Source of the DNA: Chryseobacterium sp. JV274
GTDB taxonomy: Bacteria > Bacteroidota > Bacteroidia > Flavobacteriales > Weeksellaceae
Assembly (NCBI RefSeq): GCF_903969135.1
Contig: NZ_LR824569.1
Location: 4,299,001 to 4,363,000 of the forward strand
DNA: 64,000 nt
Direction: 5' to 3'
In this document: one piece after another, positions 8,879-15,822 of the stretch
How the letters are laid out: every line of letters begins with the position of its first letter
How positions within the stretch are numbered: the stretch's first letter is position 1
Translations under genes and position numbers: made by a program
Notes under the pieces: generated by a model
Seen by the model: only the letters and a program-made list of their open reading frames with translations
Databases searched by the model: none
What the model was told of the DNA's origin: nothing

Positions 8879-9259
8879 TTATGCCTCTACCTCATCTCCA
8901 TTTTTGCACCAGTAGAGGGCATTGTATAAATTTTCTTTGGGAAAAGATTTAAACTCTCCCGGCATCAGAACACTGAAAATACTGGTAAAATCACGTATAC
9001 CTTCTTTGTCAGTCACAATGGCCGACCGGTTCCAGTTGGTAAGATTTTTCAATCCTAACAACAGATCTTCAAGCCATGCTCCCATGGTAAAATTATCCAG
9101 ATCGGTATCCAAATACAATAAGTAATTCAACTCACCGAATTGCTCTACCTTCTCTTTTACGCGCGGAATTACCAGTCTTTCAAAATCCTCTTTCGTTACT
9201 TCTCCCGTTGCATTAAATGCTGCAACATTTTCCGGGGCTTCTGGAATAATTGTTATCAT
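8879..9259 (-). CDS. SpoIIAA-like (STAS/SEC14-fold) protein
   Basis: A 126-aa cytoplasmic protein without signal or membrane segments. The pattern of an N-terminal beta strand (NVAAFNATGEVTKEDFERLVIPRV), a central LNYLLYLDTDLDNFTMGAWLEDLLLGL, a strand with AIVTDKEGIRDFTSIF and a final FPKENLYNALYWCKN fits the SpoIIAA-like family, whose members have the STAS fold. These proteins are often expressed under stress in Bacteroidetes, but no enzymatic role is established. It is a single gene, convergent with the MFS transporter and divergent from the oxidoreductase at 9375. Confidence 0.82.
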   Translation of the reverse strand: MITIIPEAPENVAAFNATGEVTKEDFERLVIPRVKEKVEQFGELNYLLYLDTDLDNFTMGAWLEDLLLGLKNLTNWNRSAIVTDKEGIRDFTSIFSVLMPGEFKSFPKENLYNALYWCKNGDEVEA

Positions 9260-9374
9260 AATAAATATTTTATGGTGGTTTGAGTTTTAAAGAACAACAA
9301 TAATTACACCATAATTTGATGAAAAATTGTTAAAAAAGGTATAAATATTGTTACTTTCAGTGTAAAATATTAAT

Positions 9375-10580
9375 ATGGATCTCAAATCAAATGAACCTTT
9401 CTGGCTTTTAAAAAACGGACTGTTAGCTTCTTATCCTTCTTTAAAATCAAATGAAGAATGTGATGTTCTTGTTTTGGGAGGTGGTATTACAGGAAGTCTG
9501 ATTGCCCATCAGATGATAGAAAACGGATATAATACAATCCTTATTGATAAAAGAGAGCTTTGCAATGGAAGCACTTCTGCTACGACTTCAATGCTGCAGT
9601 ACGAAATAGATGTTCCTCTTTATGAACTGATAGAAAAAATAGGCATAAAAGGAGCTGTTTTAAGTTATAAAGCCTGTAGTGATGCTATTGATACATTGGA
9701 AAAACTTTCAAAAATGATTAAATCCAATGCAGGTTTTAAAAGAAAGAAATCTCTGTATTTTGCTTCAAAAAAGAAAGATGCAGAATGGCTGAAGAAAGAA
9801 TATGAAGTGAGAAAAGAAAACGGATTTGAAGTGCAGTGGCTTGATGCAGAACAGATTCTTGAAAAATTTGAATTTAAAAATACTTACGGCGGTATTTTAT
9901 CCAGGCAGGGAGCAAGTATTGACGCTTTTCAGTTTGCTCATGAACTTTTCATGCATAATGTAAAGAAAGGATTGAAGATATTTGATAAAACTGAAATGAT
10001 AAAAGTGGAGGAGCATAAAGGTTTTAACCTGGTTACGGTAAACAGTGGATATCAGATCAAAGCAAAAAAAATCATTTACTGCATTGGTTATGAAAGTAAA
10101 AATTTACTGAAAGAAAACTTTGTGAATCTGAAAAGTACTTATGCTGTGGTTTCTGAAATAGACAAAGACAAGTTTAAAAATATAAGCAGTACATTGGTCT
10201 GGAATACTGATGATCCTTACCTCTACATGCGGACTACCGATGACGGAAGAATTCTTATCGGTGGGGGAGACGAAGACTTTTATGACGCTGAAAAACGGGA
10301 CACTCTCCTTAATAAAAAAGAAAAAGAGATTCTTAAAAATCTGAAGAAAATAAAGCCTGATTACCATTTTTACCCTGATTTTGTATGGGCAGGAACTTTT
10401 GGAGAAACTAAAGATGGTCTGCCTTATATCGGAGAACATAAAAAACTGAGAAACTCCTATTTTGTATTAGGTTTTGGAGGAAACGGAATCACTTTTTCAG
10501 TAACGGGAATGGAGATGGCTTCTCTATTTATGAAAAATAAAAAACATCCGCTGTCAAGATATTTTAAGTTTGGGAGGTGA
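9375..10580 (+). CDS. FAD-dependent oxidoreductase (DAO family)
   Basis: A 401-aa flavoprotein. The dinucleotide-binding fold is near residues 27-60, with VLVLGGGITGSLIAHQM (GxGxxG variant) ending in an acidic strand (LIDKRE) that binds the ADP ribose. The DAO pattern continues with GSTSATTSML, a substrate domain (about 80-330) and the C-terminal FAD contact GLPYIGEHKKLRNSYFVLGFGGNGITFSV. Such enzymes oxidise amines or amino acids, often glycine- or sarcosine-like. No Rieske domain is attached, unlike the closest long members of the family. The gene is single; the substrate is not readable. Confidence 0.88.
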   Translation: MDLKSNEPFWLLKNGLLASYPSLKSNEECDVLVLGGGITGSLIAHQMIENGYNTILIDKRELCNGSTSATTSMLQYEIDVPLYELIEKIGIKGAVLSYKACSDAIDTLEKLSKMIKSNAGFKRKKSLYFASKKKDAEWLKKEYEVRKENGFEVQWLDAEQILEKFEFKNTYGGILSRQGASIDAFQFAHELFMHNVKKGLKIFDKTEMIKVEEHKGFNLVTVNSGYQIKAKKIIYCIGYESKNLLKENFVNLKSTYAVVSEIDKDKFKNISSTLVWNTDDPYLYMRTTDDGRILIGGGDEDFYDAEKRDTLLNKKEKEILKNLKKIKPDYHFYPDFVWAGTFGETKDGLPYIGEHKKLRNSYFVLGFGGNGITFSVTGMEMASLFMKNKKHPLSRYFKFGR

Positions 10581-10717
10581 TACTGGAGTTTTTGAACCAC
10601 AAAAGTCACAAAAGTCTTTAAGCACTTAAGTTATTTTAAGCTACTGCTAAATGTTTAAGGAGTGCACTTAAGTTTCTGAAAACCTTCGATTTTTAATCTA
10701 TCCATAAAAACTGTTTA

Positions 10718-10783
10718 GATTCCTACGGAATGACACAATTGGAACAGCTGTTTATTTATGCAGGTTGTCATTCCGTAGGAATC
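10718..10783. repeat. Perfect 18-bp inverted repeat
   Basis: Arms 10718-10735 and 10766-10783 are exact reverse complements (core ATTCCTACGGAATGACA) around a 30-bp loop. A degenerate copy lies at 53493-53556. It looks like a small dispersed palindromic element. Confidence 0.75.
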
Positions 10784-10851
10784 CTGGTTAAATTACTTGA
10801 AAAAATGTAATAAATAGATACTCCAACAAATACTCCAATTGCAGACGCTTA

Positions 10852-10907
10852 ATTCCCATCCTCTGGAGGGTGGCGAAAATTCAAAGAATTTTTGACGGGG
10901 TGGTTTA
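10852..10907. repeat. Composite-repeat core element, copy 2
   Basis: Nearly identical to 6425-6481 (ATTCCC..CCT, GGTGGCGAAAATTC, TTTTTGACGGGGTGG), but here without the terminator and heptamer part. Confidence 0.8.
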
Positions 10908-10925
10908 CATGTATTAATAACATAA

Positions 10926-10948
10926 AAAAGCGGGTAAAACCCGCTTTT
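10926..10948 (-). terminator. Terminator of the VWA gene
   Basis: A 10-bp GC-rich stem (10926-10935 with 10939-10948) with a T run on the minus strand directly after the stop codon at 10952. Confidence 0.85.
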
Positions 10949-10951
10949 AAA

Positions 10952-12121
10952 CTACAAACTATACCCGTTCTTTTTTGCCAGTTCAACAATAGAACTCTCA
11001 ATTGCTTTTCCCAGGTCATCAGAATCATCAGTGCCTCGTTTTTTCATTTCTCCGTCAATAAAGGTCTGGCGCTTTTTGGAAAGCTCTTCAATTTCTTTCT
11101 GAATTTTATCACGAGCGGCAGACTTTGCCGTGATCGTTTTTTGAATTTCTTCCTTGCTTTTTCCTTTCAGCTCGGCAGGAAGTTCACTTTCTTTTACATT
11201 GGCAATAAATCCGGCATCCTTTTCGGCCTTATCCACCAAATCCCAGTGATCATTTTTGTAAGCATTCTTTTTAGATTTGGCAACGGCCCTTTCCACTAAG
11301 TTGGATGCTGACTGTGATTCAGCGTTTTTATCCTGCGTGATCTGCTTTAGTCTGTATTCCGAACCGTGGTTTCCATAATAGATGTAAGTATCGTTCAGCT
11401 TTGCATTGCATTCGGAAATTTTGATATCGTAAGGCGTTTCAATATAGATTACTTTTCTGTCACTGTCGATATTGAAATATTTTCCACCTCCCAAAGACGC
11501 GCCGTTTTGCCAGAATGTCTGGATTCCTTCTTCCCGGCTTCCGCAGAAAATAGTGTTGGTGTAAATGTTTTTATCCTTTGCTTTTGAAACAACATCCTTA
11601 TAATTTATTTTTCCCTGATTGAATGCTTCATTCCCTGCAATATAAATCAGTTTCATACTTTTATCATTGCTGTCCCAGTTCAGGTTGGCAGAAGCATCAC
11701 GGATAACAGCACCGCAATATTCACTGCCGCCATTGGTTTTTAAGGCAAATAGTTTTTCGGAAATAAGATCAAGATCCTGAGTAAGAGGAGCAATCTGGCG
11801 GATATAATTTTCATCGCGGATTCCGTCGTTGCCATATTCATACAGGGCAATTTCAATCTGGGGCGCTTTTCCGTTGTACTTTAAAGTGGTCAAAGTATTC
11901 ACAATATTCCACAGTCTGGATTTTGCCTGATCAATCAATCCGTCCATACTATTGGAAGTGTCCAGTAAAAGAGCGACCTGAATTTTATTGTCCTTTACAA
12001 TTGAGCTGGACGGAATCAATGTTACTGGTACATTACTTTGTATAGAGCGGTTCTCCGGAATATTGCCAGAGCTTAAAAAAGCTGTACCCGCTGCAAGTGC
12101 TAAGATTTTTAAAGTTGTCAT
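10952..12121 (-). CDS. Secreted von Willebrand factor A domain protein
   Basis: A 389-aa protein with an N-terminal signal sequence (MTTLKILALAAGTAFLSSG). The VWA domain covers about residues 45-240 and carries an intact MIDAS motif DTSNSMDG (DxSxS), followed by a conserved Thr-containing loop and a strand with LIYIAGNEAF. The C-terminal third is Lys/Glu-rich and helical (residues 270-380). VWA domains bind metal and partner proteins; no enzymatic domain is seen. It starts 18 bp after the MuiA-like gene on the same strand, so the two are one operon driven from the promoter with direct repeats at 13768-13832. Probably periplasmic, with a role in the envelope module described for this block. 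Confidence 0.88.
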   Translation of the reverse strand: MTTLKILALAAGTAFLSSGNIPENRSIQSNVPVTLIPSSSIVKDNKIQVALLLDTSNSMDGLIDQAKSRLWNIVNTLTTLKYNGKAPQIEIALYEYGNDGIRDENYIRQIAPLTQDLDLISEKLFALKTNGGSEYCGAVIRDASANLNWDSNDKSMKLIYIAGNEAFNQGKINYKDVVSKAKDKNIYTNTIFCGSREEGIQTFWQNGASLGGGKYFNIDSDRKVIYIETPYDIKISECNAKLNDTYIYYGNHGSEYRLKQITQDKNAESQSASNLVERAVAKSKKNAYKNDHWDLVDKAEKDAGFIANVKESELPAELKGKSKEEIQKTITAKSAARDKIQKEIEELSKKRQTFIDGEMKKRGTDDSDDLGKAIESSIVELAKKNGYSL

Positions 12122-12139
12122 ATTATTATTTATTATTGG

Positions 12140-13741
12140 TTATCTGCTGTAATATTGGATCTGCATCTCTTTAGGATATTTTACTTCATAAGAGAATGTA
12201 ATCTTCTCAGAATTGCCTGAACCTATGTTTTTGTTCCACAGGATACTTCCCGTTTTATCATCAAGGTTTCCTCCACCCAAATCCAATGTTTTGACCAGAA
12301 TCTTAGAATTTTCACTGATTGGGAGCTGGTCAAGAACTTCCAGTTCAATATTTTCTTTCGTATTATTTCTGATACTTATCTGGTAAGACTCTGTTTCCCA
12401 TTTGTTAGAATTCATTGCCTTTTGAGAAGTTTTATCTTCAAGCTTAATTCTTTTTACTGTAATTCTTTCATCTGTTCCCAGAGAAATCGGGAATTCGTCT
12501 TTCACATAATTGCTGGTAATATTGGTTTTCCCGATATAATTATCATCAAAGTAAATATTGGCTTCTCCATTGATGAGGTTAAGATTCTGCCAGTTCTTTA
12601 TAAAAGCCATCAGGAATACCTGATTATTAAGTTTAGGAACGGTGTGGTATTTATAAGTGGCATCAATTTGTTTTTTATCCAGAATGACATACTGTTCTTT
12701 TTCCTGGCTTACTATGGTCTGATTGTAATTAAGCTCATAGATCACATTCATCTGGCTGTCAGAAACTGAAGCTACAGGAATCTGACTTGGCTTTGCAGCA
12801 ATATCTTCTCTCATTTGATAGACATTAGCTGCTGAAGTTTCCTTTTTAGATTTATAAGCTGCCACTTCCATCTGAGAATTGTATGGTGTATATTCAGCTA
12901 CGTACAGCGGAGATAAAATAGGTCTGTCCTGGTTGTATGAAGGTCTGTAAGTAGAGACAAACAACTTTACATTTTTCCAGTCCTGTCCGGTCTTCTGATA
13001 AATTTTACCTTTATAAACCATTTCAAGAGGTTTCTTGACAGACTCAGCACGCAAATCATAAGAAGGAATCCATCCGGCATCAGAAACAATATAGCTTATC
13101 CCAAGATTCAGATTGGTTTCGTTATCTGCAAGAATTTCAAGCAATAGCTCTCTGCGGTTGGTATTTTTATGCGTTTGCTCCTCGGCAGACTGCTTGTTGA
13201 GTTTTGCGATACTTTCATCCAGAACCGTTTTCTGTTCGTCCAGAAGAAATACCTGGCTATCGATTTCCAGCATTCGTTTTCTATAAAATTCCGTAAGCTT
13301 AATAAGCTGTTCCTGCGGAGTAGATTTATCATTGGTGGAGACTTTTAAATTGTCATTAATGATCCGTTGCTCTCCCATCAGGTTTTTGATTTGAATATTC
13401 AGCAGGCTCACCTGTCTTTGAAGCTTTTTTGTCTCTGTTTCAAGTTTCTTTTCATTGTCTGATAATTCATCATTCTTCAAAAAATTATTTTGAGGCGTTA
13501 TGGAAAGGAGTGTAGTATTTTTTTCAAGATTGATTTTATACGTATTTTCATCCAGATTATTGGGAAGATTGACAATTCTTATGGTATTTCTACCTTTCTG
13601 AAGACTCACATTGGTACTTCCGAAAACTTTTGCTCCCTGAAGAAATACAGTGGCCTGCTTTACTTCAATTTCTTTTTTTATTTCCTGTGCTTTACTAAAG
13701 GCAGCCAAAAATATGATTAATAGTAAAAAATAGCGTTTCAT
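12140..13741 (-). CDS. MuiA-like protein (DUF4140/DUF4139)
   Basis: A 533-aa secreted protein with signal peptide MKRYFLLLIIFLAAFSKAQ. The N-terminal DUF4140-like domain (about residues 22-120: EVKQATVFLQGAKVFGSTNVSL, NTIRIVNLP) is followed by a coiled coil (95-180) and the DUF4139 domain (about 200-533: LGISYIVSDAGWIPSYDLRA, GQDWKNVKLFVSTYRP, ending in ITFSYEVKYPKEMQI). This is the usual layout of the mucoidy-inhibitor A family, whose biochemical role is unknown. First gene of an operon with the VWA protein. Its upstream region has a weak -7 box and a pair of 9-bp repeats at 21-bp spacing, pointing to control by a LytTR-type regulator. Confidence 0.9.
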   Translation of the reverse strand: MKRYFLLLIIFLAAFSKAQEIKKEIEVKQATVFLQGAKVFGSTNVSLQKGRNTIRIVNLPNNLDENTYKINLEKNTTLLSITPQNNFLKNDELSDNEKKLETETKKLQRQVSLLNIQIKNLMGEQRIINDNLKVSTNDKSTPQEQLIKLTEFYRKRMLEIDSQVFLLDEQKTVLDESIAKLNKQSAEEQTHKNTNRRELLLEILADNETNLNLGISYIVSDAGWIPSYDLRAESVKKPLEMVYKGKIYQKTGQDWKNVKLFVSTYRPSYNQDRPILSPLYVAEYTPYNSQMEVAAYKSKKETSAANVYQMREDIAAKPSQIPVASVSDSQMNVIYELNYNQTIVSQEKEQYVILDKKQIDATYKYHTVPKLNNQVFLMAFIKNWQNLNLINGEANIYFDDNYIGKTNITSNYVKDEFPISLGTDERITVKRIKLEDKTSQKAMNSNKWETESYQISIRNNTKENIELEVLDQLPISENSKILVKTLDLGGGNLDDKTGSILWNKNIGSGNSEKITFSYEVKYPKEMQIQYYSR

Positions 13742-13767
13742 CGTTTATTATTTTGAATTTCTAGAAG

Positions 13768-13832
13768 TAAAATTATCTCTATTTAAGGCTGAAAATTGGG
13801 AAACTTGGTGAAGGGGTAATTTGACTTGGTGA
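13768..13832 (-). promoter_or_regulatory. LytTR-type direct-repeat operator and weak promoter, copy A (MuiA-VWA operon)
   Basis: On the plus strand ACTTGGTGA occurs at 13803-13811 and 13824-13832, start-to-start distance 21 bp (12-bp spacer). Read on the minus strand, the proximal repeat is followed after 27 bp by TAATTTTA (13775-13768), one base off TAnnTTTG, while the -33 position has TTT instead of TTG. A poor core promoter behind a repeat pair is what an activator-dependent promoter looks like. Confidence 0.75.
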
Positions 13833-13938
13833 GTATGCCATAGAGAAAAAAGAGGTTGTTTCAAAATTGTCATTCTGACGAAGGAAGAATCTCTTTTACA
13901 ATAAATTCGATTCCGTTCGAAACGACAGAAAACAAAAA

Positions 13939-13960
13939 AAGCTACCCTTTGGGGCAGCCT
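13939..13960 (-). terminator. Terminator of the first SIMPL gene
   Basis: On the minus strand a 9-bp stem with two G-U pairs (13960-13952 with 13947-13939) is followed by a run of T. Confidence 0.65.
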
Positions 13961-13976
13961 TATTTAATTTATTATT

Positions 13977-14657
13977 TTAAAGAATCTCGTATCTTGTCTT
14001 GATACTGTATTTCAGCTTGATGTTTTCAATATTATCAAAAGAATAGTCTACCGGAGCATCAGACATTTCCATCTGTACACTGTTTACTCTGCCTTTATAA
14101 GCTGCCGGCATGATCATATCGCTGGTATAGTCTTCTATTTCTACGATTTCAAGAGCATTTCCGGTTTTTTTGCCCATACTTTCCAGTAAATAATCTGCTT
14201 TTTCTTTAGCGGCTTTCAAAGCATTGATCTTTACTGCTTTTCTGAAATCTGCAATTTTAGTACTCTTTACCTCTGCGATGTTCAGGCTGCTTACCCATTT
14301 TTGATTCAGGTCTTCAAAAATTTTATTCAGACTTGATTTTGTGCCGGCTTTAAACTGATAACTTTTAGTAAACTTGGCTGTTTTAGAATAAATATTCTGG
14401 TACATTGATTTGAACTTGATGTCCTCGTTCTTTACTCCTGCATTTTTTAAAGTTTCAAATAACTTCTTCTCATTATCTGCCAGATCATTTTTGTTATCTG
14501 CTTTTATTCCGATGCTGAAGATGATTTCATCCGGTTCTACTTCCATTTCGGCAACACCTGTAACTTCAATTGCGTTTTTCTTTACTTCTTGTGTCTGAGC
14601 GTTTACAAAGCTTCCAAGAGTTAAAATTCCGATTAATAAAAAATGTTTCAATTTCAT
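13977..14657 (-). CDS. SIMPL-domain periplasmic protein
   Basis: A 226-aa protein with signal peptide MKLKHFLLIGILTLGSFVNAQ and one SIMPL (DUF541) domain over residues 28-225. The typical opening IEVTGVAEMEVEPDEIIFSIGI and later ALKAAKEKADYLLESMGKKTG and YSIKTRYEI are visible. The family includes the E. coli oxidative-stress protein YggE and the mammalian SIMPL protein; biochemical activity is unclear. It has its own promoter with the shared repeat pair (14691-14755) and its own terminator, so it is a separate unit of the same putative regulon as its neighbours. A second, more divergent SIMPL-like protein lies just upstream at 14771. Confidence 0.9.
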   Translation of the reverse strand: MKLKHFLLIGILTLGSFVNAQTQEVKKNAIEVTGVAEMEVEPDEIIFSIGIKADNKNDLADNEKKLFETLKNAGVKNEDIKFKSMYQNIYSKTAKFTKSYQFKAGTKSSLNKIFEDLNQKWVSSLNIAEVKSTKIADFRKAVKINALKAAKEKADYLLESMGKKTGNALEIVEIEDYTSDMIMPAAYKGRVNSVQMEMSDAPVDYSFDNIENIKLKYSIKTRYEIL

Positions 14658-14690
14658 AATTTCCTGTTTTTAAATTTTTAATTACTGATG

Positions 14691-14755
14691 TAAAATTACG
14701 CCGATCAGAAACCGGAATTCGGGAGACTTGGTGAAATGGAGCTTTCACTTGGTGA
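14691..14755 (-). promoter_or_regulatory. LytTR-type direct-repeat operator and weak promoter, copy B (SIMPL gene)
   Basis: ACTTGGTGA lies at 14726-14734 and 14747-14755, again 21 bp apart. On the minus strand TAATTTTA (14698-14691) follows the proximal repeat by exactly 27 bp, as in copy A. The spacers differ in sequence between copies, so the repeats and the -7 box are what is conserved. Confidence 0.78.
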
Positions 14756-14770
14756 GACTTCAGAAATGAA

Positions 14771-15688
14771 TTACTTCTCTTTATTTTTCTTCAGATCATA
14801 TTTTACGTTGAGGTTCATAATATACTGTATACCCACTTCAGGATCAGAGTTGTTAATAACCTTATCAAAGCCGGTATAATCTGTTCCGTCATAGTAAAAG
14901 GTCTTTGATTTCCTTTCTTCTTTTTTTACATATCTGCTGTCATATCCATAGGTGACGCTGGCGCTTTCAAGAGCGGTATAATTTTGATATTGATTTTTGG
15001 GAAAAATATAAGTAAAACCTGAACTGGCTGTAGGTTTGCCGATAATTTCCTTTTTAAATAAACTAAAGTAGTTTTCCTTCTTTTTATCGAAAACAGCATA
15101 TGCTTCTTTGAGAAGATTTTCCTGGATTTTATCAATATCATTGTTGATGTAATCCACTTTAATAATATCATAGATCTGAAAATCCGAAGCTTCAGAGATC
15201 AGTTTTTCAATCATTGAATGTTTGTTTACCGTAATAATGATATTTTTCTTGGTTTCGAACCCATCCATTTTCTGAATGGTTACCTGAGTGTCTTTATTAA
15301 TGTCATAATCATAGATTTTTGTCTGCGAGATAAAATCCACAAAAATATCATCGTTTTTGATGCCCATTGATGATATCCTTTTTATAAAACCATTGATTCT
15401 CCTGTTGATATTTTCGATGGCAATTTTAGGTGTGGCAGCTTCTTCATTCAAACCCAGAGTAAGTTTATATTGGTCTGCAGTCTTATTCATCAATACTTTT
15501 ACACTAACAACCAAGGTGGAATCATTGGCGAAATAACTATTAGTATTGTTGAAGTCAGGGAGGTTTTTTAGGGCGGAATAATCGTTGTTATTTTTGTCTC
15601 TGTAAATTTGGTTTCCTCCCACCTGCGCTTTTGAAAAGCTTAAAAAAGAAGTCATGATGAGAAAAAATGCTACTGTTTGTTTTTTCAT
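14771..15688 (-). CDS. Second, SIMPL-like secreted protein
   Basis: Started at the ATG at 15686-15688, the product is 305 aa with a clear signal peptide (MKKQTVAFFLIMTSFLSFSKAQ). A start 16 codons earlier is possible in frame but would lie upstream of the promoter found at 15716-15744. The body has a SIMPL-like pattern (VSVKVLMNKTADQYKLTLGLNEEAATPKIAIENI, later an IKNDDIFVDFISQTKIYDY segment and a long charged C-terminus), more divergent than the neighbour at 13977. It is longer than typical family members. Own promoter with repeat pair C, divergent from the sensor kinase at 15823. Probably periplasmic; function unknown. Confidence 0.82.
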   Translation of the reverse strand: MKKQTVAFFLIMTSFLSFSKAQVGGNQIYRDKNNNDYSALKNLPDFNNTNSYFANDSTLVVSVKVLMNKTADQYKLTLGLNEEAATPKIAIENINRRINGFIKRISSMGIKNDDIFVDFISQTKIYDYDINKDTQVTIQKMDGFETKKNIIITVNKHSMIEKLISEASDFQIYDIIKVDYINNDIDKIQENLLKEAYAVFDKKKENYFSLFKKEIIGKPTASSGFTYIFPKNQYQNYTALESASVTYGYDSRYVKKEERKSKTFYYDGTDYTGFDKVINNSDPEVGIQYIMNLNVKYDLKKNKEK

Positions 15689-15715
15689 GATTTTTAAATT
15701 TGAATTATTTTGCCC

Positions 15716-15781
15716 CAAACTTAGTCTTACGGTCACGGTGTCAATGACTAAACTTGGTGAAAGGGTATTTTCGCTTGGTGA
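15716..15781 (-). promoter_or_regulatory. LytTR-type direct-repeat operator and promoter, copy C (second SIMPL gene, next to the kinase promoter)
   Basis: ACTTGGTGA at 15752-15760 and GCTTGGTGA at 15773-15781 are 21 bp apart. On the minus strand they are followed by TTG (15744-15742) and TAAGTTTG (15723-15716) with an 18-bp spacer; repeat-to-TA distance is 28 bp against 27 in copies A and B. The distal repeat ends 7 bp before the -33 box of the divergent kinase promoter, so the same site could serve both. Confidence 0.8.
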
Positions 15782-15788
15782 ATAGTTT

Positions 15789-15818
15789 TTGAGTACACTA
15801 TATATATGTATATCTTTG
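15789..15818 (+). promoter_or_regulatory. Promoter of the sensor kinase gene
   Basis: TTG 15789-15791 and TATCTTTG 15811-15818, spacer 19 bp. The ATG at 15823 lies only 4 nt past the -7 box, so the transcript is predicted to be leaderless or to start translation at the next ATG (15829). Confidence 0.7.
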
Positions 15819-15822
15819 TTTT

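Larger units (their letters stand above)
10581..10951. other. 371-bp intergenic region holding repeats
   Basis: There is no convincing ORF. It contains an AAAAGTCACAAAAGTC-type word, an 18-bp inverted repeat (10718-10783), copy 2 of the 57-bp intergenic element (10852-10907) and the terminator of the VWA gene. Confidence 0.7.

Noticed and set aside
13866..13925. TGTCATTCTGACGAAGG and ATTCCGTTCGAAACGAC words as an operator
   Set aside because: They resemble the dispersed ATTCCTACGG palindrome family more than a binding site, and lie outside the promoter geometry of the regulon.
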